Shown: positions 38,691 to 47,075 of the stretch, in pieces
Layout: the number at the start of each line of letters is the position of its first letter
Numbering within the stretch: position 1 is the first letter of the stretch
The notes under the pieces: model-generated
The model's database searches: none
Seen by the model: only the letters and a program-made list of their open reading frames with translations
What the model was told of the DNA's origin: nothing
Translations under genes and position numbers: made by a program
From: Falsirhodobacter flavus
GTDB lineage: Bacteria > Pseudomonadota > Alphaproteobacteria > Rhodobacterales > Rhodobacteraceae
NCBI GenBank assembly: GCA_029846755.1
Contig: JARWBI010000001.1
Span: 372,001-436,000, forward strand
Direction: 5' to 3'
Length of the DNA stretch: 64,000 nt

Positions 38691-39836
38691 ATGGCGATCA
38701 CGGCGCTGACGGGAACGCGGGTGCGCGAAAGGCGGCTGGCCATGGGCCTGCGGCAGTCCGACCTTGCGCGCGCGGTCGGCATCTCTGGCAGCTATCTGAA
38801 CCTGATCGAGCATAACCGGAGGCGGGTCGCGACCGACGTTCTGGCGCGGCTGGCCGAGGTTCTGGATACGGACGCGCGGGCCTTGGGCGAGGGTGCGGGC
38901 GGGCGCGTGCTGGACGATCTGCGCGCCGCCGCCGCATCCGGCATGGCCGCGCCCGAGATCGACCGGCTGGAGGATTTCGCGGGCCGCTTTCCCGGCTGGG
39001 CAGGGCTGATCGCCGCGCAGCATGTCCGGCTTGGCGCGCTGGACCGGGCGGTGACCGCGCTGAACGATCGGATGACCCACGATCCGCACCTGAGCCACAG
39101 CCTGCACGAGGTTCTGTCGGCGGTCGCCTCGGTCCGGGCCACGGCGGCAATTCTGGCGGAGACGGACGATCTGACCCCCGAATGGCAGGGCCGGTTCATG
39201 GCCAACCTGCATGGCGACAGCGAAAGGCTGGCCGACGGGGCCAAGGCGCTTGCCGCGCATCTGGACGGGCCTGCCGCCGCCGATCCTGTCGCGGCATCCC
39301 CGCAAGAGGAGATGGAGGCCTGGCTGGCCGCGCGCGGCTGGCATGTCGAAGGCGCAACAGAGGCCGAGCTTGCGGGGCTGAGCGAGGCGGGCCGCGATCT
39401 GTCCCGGCGCTGGCTGGGGCGTCTGCGCGCGGGCGAGGGGCTGATCGCCGCGTTCCGCGATGCGCTGCAGCCCGGATCGGCGGCGGGGCTGGTCATCTGC
39501 GACGCTTCGGGCACGCTGACCTTCCGCAAACCCACCGAGGGGTTCGACTTGCCGCGTTTCGGGGCGGCCTGTCCGCTTTGGCCGCTTTATGCCGCGCTGG
39601 CCCATGGCCGTCCGGTCGAAGCCGAGGTCGCCATGCCCGAGCGCCGCTTCCGCATCCGCGCCTTTGCCGAAAGCCGCTGGCCCGAGGGGCTGGCGGGGCC
39701 AGAGGTGCGCGAGGCGGCCATGCTGATCGAACCTTCCGCCGCCACGGGCGCCGCGCTGGCCGTCGGCACCACTTGCCGCATCTGCCCGCGCGATCCCTGC
39801 ATCGCCCGGCGCGAGCCGTCGATCCTGCGCGAATGA
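38691..39836 (+). CDS. XRE-family regulator with ScfR-like C-terminus
   Basis: A 381-residue transcription factor. An N-terminal HTH_3 domain (RVRERRLAMGLRQSDLARAV, then GISGSYLNLIEHNRRR) is followed by a long helical middle. The C-terminus TTCRICPRDPCIARREPSIL matches the end of short-chain fatty-acid regulators (ScfR/PrpR/RamB type, DUF2083). The IrrE-like peptidase part common in that group is not obvious, and the protein is shorter than the roughly 470 residues usual there. It stands 7 bases before the receiver gene and is probably part of the same signalling unit, perhaps for acetate or propionate use. ATG 38691 has GGGGGAGA. Confidence 0.75.
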   Translation: MAITALTGTRVRERRLAMGLRQSDLARAVGISGSYLNLIEHNRRRVATDVLARLAEVLDTDARALGEGAGGRVLDDLRAAAASGMAAPEIDRLEDFAGRFPGWAGLIAAQHVRLGALDRAVTALNDRMTHDPHLSHSLHEVLSAVASVRATAAILAETDDLTPEWQGRFMANLHGDSERLADGAKALAAHLDGPAAADPVAASPQEEMEAWLAARGWHVEGATEAELAGLSEAGRDLSRRWLGRLRAGEGLIAAFRDALQPGSAAGLVICDASGTLTFRKPTEGFDLPRFGAACPLWPLYAALAHGRPVEAEVAMPERRFRIRAFAESRWPEGLAGPEVREAAMLIEPSAATGAALAVGTTCRICPRDPCIARREPSILRE

Positions 39837-39843
39837 GGTGACC

Positions 39844-40209
39844 ATGGGACATGTGCTTCTGATCGAGGACGAACCGAACATCGCCGAGGCGATCCGCTTC
39901 ATCCTGTCGCGCGACGGCTGGCAGGTCACGATCTATCCCGAAGGGGCGGGCGCAGTGGAGGCGGTGCGCTGCGTCGCGCCCGATGTCGTGATCCTCGATG
40001 CGATGCTGCCGGGGCAGTCGGGGTTCGACATCCTGACCCGGCTGCGCGCCGATCCCGACATGGCCGACCTTCCGGTGCTGATGCTGACCGCGCGCGGCCA
40101 GAGCCGGGACCGCGAGGCGGCGGAGAAGGCGGGGGTCAGCCGGTTCATGACGAAGCCGTTTTCCAACGCGGAAATCCTTGAACAGGTGCGTCTTCTGGTG
40201 CCGCGGTGA
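39844..40209 (+). CDS. single-domain response regulator
   Basis: A 121-residue receiver domain with no output domain. Acidic residues in LLIEDEPN, phospho-acceptor Asp in PDVVILDAMLPGQSG (about Asp51), Thr in VLMLTARGQ and Lys in FMTKPFSN complete the REC signature. GAGG precedes ATG 39844; an in-frame GTG at 39838 is possible. The stop overlaps the next gene as GTGA. It probably receives phosphate from the transporter-kinase encoded two genes on. Confidence 0.9.
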   Translation: MGHVLLIEDEPNIAEAIRFILSRDGWQVTIYPEGAGAVEAVRCVAPDVVILDAMLPGQSGFDILTRLRADPDMADLPVLMLTARGQSRDREAAEKAGVSRFMTKPFSNAEILEQVRLLVPR

Positions 40210-40436
40210 AGCGCCCGCTGTTCCTCGCGCGCGGGCCCTACAGGCGCAGGCGGCTGCGCGATGCGGCGCGGATATTGCCGTTTGCCGGGGCGGTGCTGTT
40301 CCTGATGCCGCTTCTTTGGCCCTCGCGCGGGACGGGGCTGAACGGGCTTTACATGCTGGCGGTCTGGCTGGGGCTGGTGGCGGTGGCGGCGGTGCTGCGC
40401 CTGTGGCTGGGCGATGAGAGCGGGCCGGAGGACTGA
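40206..40436 (+). CDS. small two-helix membrane protein
   Basis: A 76-residue protein of unknown function starting at GTG 40206 (GTGA overlap with the receiver stop). A basic N-terminus (FLARGPYRRRRLRDAARI) leads to two hydrophobic helices (LPFAGAVLFLMPLLWPS; YMLAVWLGLVAVAAVLRLWL). Its stop overlaps the kinase ATG by one base (TGATG), so it is translated in series with both signalling genes. A small accessory subunit of the transporter-like kinase is a reasonable guess. Confidence 0.75.
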   Translation: MKRPLFLARGPYRRRRLRDAARILPFAGAVLFLMPLLWPSRGTGLNGLYMLAVWLGLVAVAAVLRLWLGDESGPED

Positions 40437-43039
40437 TGCCCTTCAACCTGCTGGTCCTGTCCTGCGTCAGCTATGTCGTCTTCCTGTTCCTCGTGGCTTT
40501 CATCGCGGAACGGCGGGCGGCGGCGGGGAAGGTGCGCTGGCTGCGATCGCCGTTGGTCTATACCCTGTCGCTGTCGATCTATTGCACCGCTTGGACCTTC
40601 TATGGCGCGGTGGGATCCGCCGCAGCCTCGGGGCTGGAGTTCATGACGATCTATATGGGGCCGACGCTGGTCTTCGTCGGCTGGTGGGGATTGCTGCGCA
40701 AGCTGGTCAGGATCGGGCGGCAACAGCGGGTGACATCCATCGCGGACCTGATCTCGTCGCGCTATGGCAAGTCGAACCTTTTGGGGGTGGCGGTCACGCT
40801 GATCTCGGTCGTGGCAGCGACGCCTTATATCGCGCTGCAACTGCAATCGGTGGTTCTGAGCTTCGGCGTCTTTGCCGCCGACGACCGCGAGGGGACGGCG
40901 CTTTGGGTCGCCATCGGCCTTGCATTGTTCACGGTGCTGTTCGGCACGCGCAACTTGGATGCGAACGAACGCCATACCGGCGTCGTGACCGCCATCGCGG
41001 TCGAGGCGGTGGTGAAGCTGGCCGCCGCGCTGGCGGTGGGGGTGTTCGTCGTCTGGGGCATTGCGGGCGGGCCGTCCGACATCCTTGCCCGCATCACCGC
41101 CGCCGACCGCCCCGAATGGGCGCTGGAGCCTGCGCGCTGGGCGGGGCTGACTTTCGCTTCGGCCGCCGCCGTGATCTGCCTGCCGCGCATGTTTCAGGTG
41201 CTGGTGGTGGAAAACGCCGACGAAACGCACCTCGCCACTGCAGGCTGGGCCTTTCCGCTGTATCTGCTGGGGATGAGCGTCTTCGTCATCCCCATCGCCG
41301 TGGTGGGGCTGGAGATGCTGCCGGACGGCAACCCGGACCTGTTCGTTCTGACCATACCGTTGGAGGCCGGGCGCGGCGATCTGGCGATGCTGGCGTTTCT
41401 GGGCGGGTTCTCCAGCGCGACCTCGATGGTGATCGTGGCGGCCATCGCGCTGGCGACGATGCTGTCGAACCATATCGTGATGCCGATCTGGCTGGGGCTG
41501 ATGCGGCCTGCCGTTTCGGGTGACGTGCGGCGGGTGGTCCTGCTGTCGCGGCGGCTGTCCATCGCGGGGGTGCTGGCGCTGGGCTATGCCTATTTCCGGC
41601 TGTCGGGGGGCGGCGAGGCGCTGGCCTCGATCGGGCTCATTTCCTTCGTCGGGGTGGCGCAGGTGCTGCCCGCGCTGGTCGGCGGGCTGTTCTGGCGCGG
41701 CGCGACGCGGGTGGGGGCGGCGGTGGGGCTGACGCTTGGGGCGGCGGTCTGGATGTATACGCTGTTCCTGCCGTCCTTCGGCGCGATCTCGGCGGATGGG
41801 TTCGGCATCGGCTGGCTGCGCCCACATGCGCTGTTCGGGACCGAAGGGATGGACCCGCTGCTGCATGCGCTGTTCTGGTCGCTGATCCTGAATGTCGCGG
41901 GGTTCTGCGCGGGGTCGATCCTCAGCTTTCCTTCGCCGATGGAACGGCTTCAGGGCGCGGCCTTCGTCGGCGTGTTCGACACCGCACCGGGGCCGAGCGG
42001 CTGGGCCGGCGGGGCGCCCGAGGCCGAGGATTTGCTGGTGATGGCCCAGCGCATATTGGGCGAGGAGACTGCGCTGACGCTGTTTCAGGCCGAAGCACGG
42101 GCGCAGGGCCGCGCGGGATACCTGCCCGACCCGACCCCGGCCTTTCTTGAGCGGCTGGAGCGGCGGCTGGCGGGCGCGGTCGGCGCGGCGACGGCCCATG
42201 CGATGATCTTTCAGGTCGCGGGGCGCGCGGCGGTCACGGTGGCCGACCTCATGGCCGTGGCGGACGAGGCGGCGCAGATCATGGAATATTCCGCCCGTCT
42301 GGAAAGCCAGCGGCAGGAATTGACCCGCACCGCCGCCGCCCTGCGCGATGCCAACGCCAAGCTGACCCGGCTGGCCGAGCAGAAGGACGCCTTTCTCGGC
42401 CAGATCAGCCACGAGCTGCGCACGCCCATGACCTCGATCCTCGCGTTCTCGGAAATCCTGATGGGCGATGTCGCGCCCGAGGATGCGCGGAGACAGGCGG
42501 GCATCATCCATGCCGAGGCGATCCGCCTGACGCGGCTGCTGGACGATCTTCTGGACCTGTCGGTGCTGGAGAGCGGGCAGGTGAAGCTTCATGTTTCCGA
42601 CGTGCGGCTGCGGGCGGTGCTGGACCGGGCGCTGGCGGCTGCCGAACATGTGCGCCCCCGGCACGACCTGACCGTGTTCCGTGACAGCGGCGCCGAGGCG
42701 CTGGTGCTGCGGACCGACCCCGACCGTCTGGCGCAGGTCTTCATCAACCTGATCGCGAATGCGCGGAAATATTGCGATGCTGCGGATCCGCAGCTTCGCA
42801 TCGTCGTCCGGGCGCAGGATGGGGGCGTGACGGTGGATTTCATCGACAACGGGCGCGGCATCCCGCGGCCCGCGCAGGCGAGCATATTCGAGAAGTTCGC
42901 ACGGCTGGACGAAAGCGGCCAGGCGGGCACCGGCCTTGGCCTTGCCATCTGCCGCGAGGTGATGATGAGCCTTGGCGGCACCATCGCCTATCTGCCGGGG
43001 CAGGGCGGTGCGGCCTTCCGGGTCTGGCTGCCGTTGTAA
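40436..43039 (+). CDS. sodium:solute symporter-histidine kinase (CrbS/CbrA-like)
   Basis: An 867-residue fusion. Residues 1 to about 490 form a sodium:solute symporter-like region with about thirteen helices (LSLSIYCTAWTFYGAVGSAA, ITSIADLIS-type SSRYGKSNLL, YFRLSGGGEALASIGLISFV). A linker follows, then HisKA with FLGQISHELRTPMTSIL (His659) and an ATPase domain (FINLIANARKY, DNGRGIPRPAQ, GTGLGLAICREV). This is the CrbS/CbrA architecture, which elsewhere governs acetate or histidine and carbon-nitrogen use. It has no receiver of its own; the single-domain regulator upstream is the likely partner. Confidence 0.9.
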   Translation: MPFNLLVLSCVSYVVFLFLVAFIAERRAAAGKVRWLRSPLVYTLSLSIYCTAWTFYGAVGSAAASGLEFMTIYMGPTLVFVGWWGLLRKLVRIGRQQRVTSIADLISSRYGKSNLLGVAVTLISVVAATPYIALQLQSVVLSFGVFAADDREGTALWVAIGLALFTVLFGTRNLDANERHTGVVTAIAVEAVVKLAAALAVGVFVVWGIAGGPSDILARITAADRPEWALEPARWAGLTFASAAAVICLPRMFQVLVVENADETHLATAGWAFPLYLLGMSVFVIPIAVVGLEMLPDGNPDLFVLTIPLEAGRGDLAMLAFLGGFSSATSMVIVAAIALATMLSNHIVMPIWLGLMRPAVSGDVRRVVLLSRRLSIAGVLALGYAYFRLSGGGEALASIGLISFVGVAQVLPALVGGLFWRGATRVGAAVGLTLGAAVWMYTLFLPSFGAISADGFGIGWLRPHALFGTEGMDPLLHALFWSLILNVAGFCAGSILSFPSPMERLQGAAFVGVFDTAPGPSGWAGGAPEAEDLLVMAQRILGEETALTLFQAEARAQGRAGYLPDPTPAFLERLERRLAGAVGAATAHAMIFQVAGRAAVTVADLMAVADEAAQIMEYSARLESQRQELTRTAAALRDANAKLTRLAEQKDAFLGQISHELRTPMTSILAFSEILMGDVAPEDARRQAGIIHAEAIRLTRLLDDLLDLSVLESGQVKLHVSDVRLRAVLDRALAAAEHVRPRHDLTVFRDSGAEALVLRTDPDRLAQVFINLIANARKYCDAADPQLRIVVRAQDGGVTVDFIDNGRGIPRPAQASIFEKFARLDESGQAGTGLGLAICREVMMSLGGTIAYLPGQGGAAFRVWLPL

Positions 43040-43091
43040 ACCCTTCGTTAGCTTTCCTGTGCGACGGATGACGTGACGAAAGGGGGCAACC

Positions 43092-43961
43092 GTGACGATC
43101 AGGCGTAAACTCTCCCTTGCGAAACCGGCGGCTGAATCGGGCGCGGATCGCATCTGGCGCATGGCGCTGGCCCGCGCCGCGCGCGACGATCTGGCGCTGG
43201 CGCTTGCCATCACCGGGCTTTCCGTATCGCGCGTGTCCTTGGGCGAACTGCTGGAAAGCCTGCCGGGCCGCGCGCTTCTGGGCATGCTGGAAGGGCCGGG
43301 CGGCATGGGCCTGATCGCCCTGTCGCCCGAGGTGCTGGCCGCGATGACCGAGGTGCAGACCATCGGCAAGGTCACCGACCGCCCCGTCCCGACGCGCCGC
43401 CCCACCCGCACCGATGCCGCAATGGTGTCCGGTGTGGTCGATCTGGCACTGGCGGGGCTGGAGGAGGGGTTGGCAAGCGATGCCGACCTCGTGTGGGCCG
43501 GGGGCTACCGCTACCACTCCTTCCTGCCCGATCCGCGCCCGCTGGACCTGCTGCTGGAAGATTTCGGCTATCGCCTCATGGTGGCGCAGGTGTCGATGGG
43601 CGACGGCATTCGCATGGGCGAAGTGGTGCTGGCCCTGCCCGCCGAGGGGCGGGGACAGGCCCCGGTTCTGGCCGAGCCGGAGGATGAGGGCTTCACCGAT
43701 CGGCTGGCCGAACAGGTGATGGCGGTGGATGCGGTGATGGACGCGGTGCTTTACCGCGTGACCGTGCCGCTGTCGGCGATCCTGAACTGGGCCGAAGGCG
43801 ATGCGATGCCGCTGCCATCGGCGGCATTGGACAGGATTTTGCTGGAAGGGCAGGGGCGGCGTCTGGCCGAGGGGAAGCTGGGCCAGAACCGGGGAATGCG
43901 CGCGCTGCGCCTTGCGGCGCAGGAGCCGGTCAACGTCGTGCCGCTACGCGCGGTGGGCTAG
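43092..43961 (+). CDS. FliM/FliN-like flagellar motor switch protein (atypical)
   Basis: A 289-residue protein resembling the divergent FliM of Rhodobacterales: the N-terminus TIRRKLSLAKP, the segment VLAAMTEVQTIGKV with RRPTRTDAAMVSGVVDLAL (about 80-118), and a C-terminal SpoA-like domain (VTVPLSAILNWAEGDAMPLP). The usual N-terminal CheY-binding EIDAL motif is not seen. Start is GTG 43092 with AGGGGG before it. No flagellar gene is nearby. It could serve the flagellar C-ring or another SpoA-based complex. The stop shares CTAG with the convergent gene. Confidence 0.6.
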   Translation: MTIRRKLSLAKPAAESGADRIWRMALARAARDDLALALAITGLSVSRVSLGELLESLPGRALLGMLEGPGGMGLIALSPEVLAAMTEVQTIGKVTDRPVPTRRPTRTDAAMVSGVVDLALAGLEEGLASDADLVWAGGYRYHSFLPDPRPLDLLLEDFGYRLMVAQVSMGDGIRMGEVVLALPAEGRGQAPVLAEPEDEGFTDRLAEQVMAVDAVMDAVLYRVTVPLSAILNWAEGDAMPLPSAALDRILLEGQGRRLAEGKLGQNRGMRALRLAAQEPVNVVPLRAVG

Positions 43962-44377
43962 GCCAGCCGCTCCAGCGTCGGGCGCAGATGTTCAAGCTGG
44001 TAGCCGTGCTGCGCGGGCAGGCCGATCAGATCGTCCACCGGAAGCTGTCCGGCATTCGCCAGCGCCCAGACCACCGAACTGCGGTTGCCCGACGCGCAAT
44101 AGGCCAGAACCGGGCCATCCGCGGCATCGATGGCGGCACGCTGGGCATCGACGTTGTCCTGCGTCAGCTGCCCCCCGATCACCGGGTTCGCAACGAAGGT
44201 CAGCCCTGCCGCCTCCGCGGCCTCGCGGATGGTGTCGGTCTGAAGCTCCACCGGGATTTCGCCATCCGGGCGATTGTCGATCACGGTGGTGTAGCCGGCT
44301 GCGCGGATCGCGGCCAGATCGCCGGGTTCGATCTGCGGAGAGACGGCGTAAGTGTCGGTCAGCGCGCGGATTTCCAT
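43958..44377 (-). CDS. TIGR01244 sulfurtransferase / DUF442 phosphatase-like protein
   Basis: A 139-residue protein of the DUF442/TIGR01244 family, whose members form the phosphatase-like part of beta-lactamase-like hydrolases and link to sulfide oxidation. YAVSPQIEPGDLAAIRAAGY (10-29), VIDNRPDGE and the catalytic loop YCASGNRSS (Cys94 to Arg99, Cx4R) are the motifs. ATG 44377 follows AGGAGG. It stands alone here, without the metallo-hydrolase partner. Confidence 0.87.
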   Translation of the reverse strand: MEIRALTDTYAVSPQIEPGDLAAIRAAGYTTVIDNRPDGEIPVELQTDTIREAAEAAGLTFVANPVIGGQLTQDNVDAQRAAIDAADGPVLAYCASGNRSSVVWALANAGQLPVDDLIGLPAQHGYQLEHLRPTLERLA

Positions 44378-44506
44378 GATGCCTCCTGCATTTTCGCGTA
44401 TCTTAGCGCCCCCGTTCCGCCGGAGCAACCGCGCCGGGGCACCCGGCGCCCGGCCCAACGTCGAGGAGATGCCGCAGGCATAGACGAGTGGCGGGAGCCT
44501 CCCCGT

Positions 44507-44722
44507 TCACCCCAGCAGGATGCCCGCCACCACCAGCATCAGCCCCAGCGACGACACGCCCAGCGCGATCAGGTTGACCATGACGATGCGCTGCAACTTG
44601 CCGCGCACCTCCTCCTCGGGGGCGTTCAGGCGGCGGATCTTCAGGGCAAGCAGGATGCACCAGACCAGCCCCGCGACGCCCGCCAGCGACAGGATCGCAC
44701 CCAGAACGATCAACCACTCCAT
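44507..44722 (-). CDS. small two-helix membrane protein
   Basis: A 71-residue protein: helix 1 (LIVLGAILSLAGVAGLVWCI), a charged loop (KIRRLNAPEEEVRGKLQR) and helix 2 (LIALGVSSLGLMLVVAGIL). ATG 44722 has GGAAGGGG upstream at good spacing, which supports a real gene. Function not recognised. It is divergent from the nitroreductase gene. Confidence 0.75.
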   Translation of the reverse strand: MEWLIVLGAILSLAGVAGLVWCILLALKIRRLNAPEEEVRGKLQRIVMVNLIALGVSSLGLMLVVAGILLG

Positions 44723-44790
44723 GCCAGCCCCTTCCAATTTCTGCCCCGAGGGCGTAACCGAGCCGGTGACCGCTGGCAAGGAGTGAGACG

Positions 44791-45384
44791 ATGACCGACG
44801 TGCTTCCCCCTGAGGGGCTGGACCTTCTGTTCCGCAAGGCGCGGACCCATAACGGCTGGCAGGGTGCGCCGGTTTCGGACGATCTGCTGCTCAAGGTGGT
44901 GGAGCTTGCCTCGACCGGCCCGACCGCCTTCAACCAGCAGCCCATCCGCGTCATCTTCGTCCGTTCGGACGAGGAAAAGGCTCGGCTCGCCCCCGCCCTG
45001 TCGCGCGGCAACGTCGACAAGACCATGTCCGCCCCGGCCGTCGCGATCCTGTGCTACGACCTTGATTTCTGGAAGCATCTGGCCGAAGCAGCGCCCGGTT
45101 TCGACGCCGCCTCGATGTTCGACGGCAACCCTGCCGCCGCGCTTGAAAGCGCGCAGCGCAACGGCTCGCTTCAGGCCGGGTATTTCATCCTCGCCGCCCG
45201 CGCGCTGGGCCTCGACACCGGCCCGATGAGCGGATTCGACAAGCAGAAGGTCGCCGAAGCCTTCCTGAAGGATCACCCTTCGTGGGAGGTGAACATGCTC
45301 GTCAACCTCGGCCATGGCGACCCCGGGGCCCTTCGCCCGCAGCGCCCGCGCCACACCACCGACTTCACCGCCAGCATCGTCTGA
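44791..45384 (+). CDS. RutE/HadB-type nitroreductase family protein
   Basis: A 197-residue FMN-dependent enzyme close to malonic semialdehyde reductase RutE. LLFRKARTHNGWQGAPVSDD (12-31), STGPTAFNQQPIRVIFV (about 41-57) and LQAGYFILAARALGLDTGPM are subgroup motifs, ending in the usual RPRHTTDF. No other rut genes are present, so it may reduce another small substrate. ATG 44791 follows AAGGAG. Confidence 0.88.
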   Translation: MTDVLPPEGLDLLFRKARTHNGWQGAPVSDDLLLKVVELASTGPTAFNQQPIRVIFVRSDEEKARLAPALSRGNVDKTMSAPAVAILCYDLDFWKHLAEAAPGFDAASMFDGNPAAALESAQRNGSLQAGYFILAARALGLDTGPMSGFDKQKVAEAFLKDHPSWEVNMLVNLGHGDPGALRPQRPRHTTDFTASIV

Positions 45385-45391
45385 GGATCAC

Positions 45392-45640
45392 ATGAGCGAC
45401 ATCGATTACAACGTCACCGCGGACGAGCTGCGCCAGTTCATCGAACGGTTCGAACAGCTCGAGGCCGAGAAGAAGGACGTGAACGAGCAGCAGAAAGAAC
45501 TGATGGCCGAAGCCAAGGGCCGCGGCTATGACACCAAGGTGATGAAGAAGGTCATCGCGCTGCGCAAGCGCAAGCCCGACGACATCGCCGAAGAGGAGGC
45601 GATCATGGACATGTACAAGACCGCCCTCGGGATGAGCTAG
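45392..45640 (+). CDS. gapR: GapR family (DUF2312) DNA-binding protein
   Basis: An 82-residue nucleoid-associated protein. In Caulobacter GapR binds overtwisted DNA and supports topoisomerases. The product matches: NVTADELRQFIERFEQLEAE coiled coil, then MAEAKGRGYDTKVMKKVIAL and RKRKPDDIAEEEAIMDMYKT. ATG 45392 is 7 bases after the nitroreductase stop, with GAGG before it. The stop shares CTAG with the convergent sulfotransferase-like gene. Confidence 0.92.
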   Translation: MSDIDYNVTADELRQFIERFEQLEAEKKDVNEQQKELMAEAKGRGYDTKVMKKVIALRKRKPDDIAEEEAIMDMYKTALGMS

Positions 45641-46497
45641 GCTGAAAGGAACCGCACCCCCGGCATGGCCATGATGCGCAGGATATCCTCCTCGTAGGCA
45701 TCCGTCAGCGCATCGACCAGTTCGGGGGTCCATCCCGGCATGTCGATCTGCATCTCGACCATCTCGGGCTTTGCATGTTCTTCCAGAAGCGTGGCGGTAA
45801 TCGTACGCCGTTCGTCGATCGGCAGGGGGGTCGCCATGCGCTTGCGCAGCCGCTCGATCCCCTGATCGTCCATGATGGTTGCCAGAAGCTCGTCCTCGCC
45901 CTCCATCGGGATATCCACCCCCGCGACCGAGCGCAGGACTTCCGGCCAGATCAGCGGCGTATCCTCGTCGCACCAGACGGTCACGGGCATGTCCTGACCA
46001 TGCGCAAGAAGATCGGCGATCACCTCCGACCAGCGAAGGTTCATCGGGTCGACCCCTGCAAGGAAATCCTCGACCGATTTGACGCGCTGTCGCTGAAACA
46101 GCGCCGGAATGAAGGTCGCCGGATTGCGGATCGCGATGTGCAGTTCGGCCGCGAAGGACGGAAAGATGTTGGTGAAGCCGCGCACCCGCTCTCCGGCCGC
46201 CGGGTAGAGACGGCCGCGCAGCACCCATTGCGGAAACGACAGGAAGTTTTCCCATGACAGGATCAGCCTGTCCGCCGTTCCCGCGTCCATGATCTGATCC
46301 AGCACCTCCTCCTGCGTCGCATCCGTCGCCGGCATGCGCCGCAGCGCGGTCGCCGTGTCGCGGATCAGGTTGCGGTATCGGGCAGGCCCGGGGACCATTA
46401 CCCCCGCTTCGGCCAGCGCATCGCGGTTCCTCAGCAGGCACCGCAGAAGACGTTCTTCATCCGTGCAATGGGCGCCAAGATGGTAGACTATCTGCAT
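45637..46497 (-). CDS. sulfotransferase-like protein of unknown function
   Basis: A 286-residue protein. The N-terminus MQIVYHLGAHCTDEERLLRC occupies the place of the PAPS-binding strand-loop-helix in sulfotransferase-like proteins of this order (usually HLGAHKTGTT), but the Lys-Thr-Gly-Thr core is replaced by CTDEER. RLILSWENFLSFP and FPSFAAELHIAIRNPATFIP look like the later 3'-phosphate-binding region. It could be a degenerate or non-enzymatic relative. No substrate or partner can be named. Confidence 0.5.
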   Translation of the reverse strand: MQIVYHLGAHCTDEERLLRCLLRNRDALAEAGVMVPGPARYRNLIRDTATALRRMPATDATQEEVLDQIMDAGTADRLILSWENFLSFPQWVLRGRLYPAAGERVRGFTNIFPSFAAELHIAIRNPATFIPALFQRQRVKSVEDFLAGVDPMNLRWSEVIADLLAHGQDMPVTVWCDEDTPLIWPEVLRSVAGVDIPMEGEDELLATIMDDQGIERLRKRMATPLPIDERRTITATLLEEHAKPEMVEMQIDMPGWTPELVDALTDAYEEDILRIMAMPGVRFLSA

Positions 46498-46612
46498 CTA
46501 TTGGTATTTCCCGGTCTTTTCCGATCTATACCGCGCCAGCGCGCCCCGGTGAACCGCTTTCCTGCGCATGGGGCTTGTCTTGCCCCGATCCGCGCGGTAA
46601 ATCCGCCCCCAT

Positions 46613-46688
46613 GCCTCTATAGCTCAGCTGGTAGAGCGGCTGATTTGTAATCAGCGGGTCGGCGGTTCGAGTCCGTCTGGGGGCACCA
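46613..46688 (+). tRNA. tRNA-Thr (anticodon TGT)
   Basis: A 76-base cloverleaf ending in an encoded CCA. The anticodon arm CTGATTTGTAATCAG gives TGT. D arm AGCTCAGCTGGTAGAGC, T arm GGCGGTTCGAGTCCGTC. The acceptor stem has two G.T pairs. Confidence 0.95.
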
Positions 46689-46744
46689 CCATCCTTCAAA
46701 TCTTCGCCGCGACTTCCCATATCAAGTCGCAGGAGGAGCGTACG

Positions 46745-47017
46745 ATGGCAGGCGGATGGGCGCGGGATGGCGCCGTGAACGAGCAGATCGAAGCGTCCAT
46801 CGCGGATGAGCTTTCGCGCCTGAAGGCGCTGCGTCGGCCGTCGGGTGCGAGCTTCGAATTCTGCGCCGAATGCGAGGAGCCGATCCCAGAGGCCCGGCGC
46901 ATTGCGATCCCGGGAGTAAAACTCTGCATCGAATGCCAGCGGGGCAGGGACGCCCGCCCCGACGAACCGCGTGGCGGCATCAATCGCCGCGGCTCCAAAG
47001 ATAGTCAGCTCAGGTAA
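46745..47017 (+). CDS. DksA/TraR-type C4 zinc-finger protein
   Basis: A 90-residue protein with a short helical N-terminus and a C4 zinc finger: C40 and C43 (FEFCAECEEPIP), C61 and C64 (KLCIECQRG). The length and layout fit TraR-like members, often found on plasmids, phages and islands, which bind RNA polymerase through the secondary channel like DksA. It begins 56 bases after tRNA-Thr. AGGAGGAG precedes ATG 46745. Confidence 0.88.
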   Translation: MAGGWARDGAVNEQIEASIADELSRLKALRRPSGASFEFCAECEEPIPEARRIAIPGVKLCIECQRGRDARPDEPRGGINRRGSKDSQLR

Positions 47018-47075
47018 CGCCAAGTGCGAATCGTGATACAATCCTCCTGAGTCGTACGTTCCGGGGGAGGTTCGA

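Noticed and set aside
40349-43411. Minus-strand open frame of 1020 codons opposite the transporter-kinase
   Set aside because: Antisense shadow; composition is Arg/Gln/His-rich and no domain is seen, while the plus strand has clear SSS and kinase motifs.
46501-46530. Promoter for tRNA-Thr (TTGGTA and TCTATA)
   Set aside because: Spacing and matches are too loose to separate from chance.
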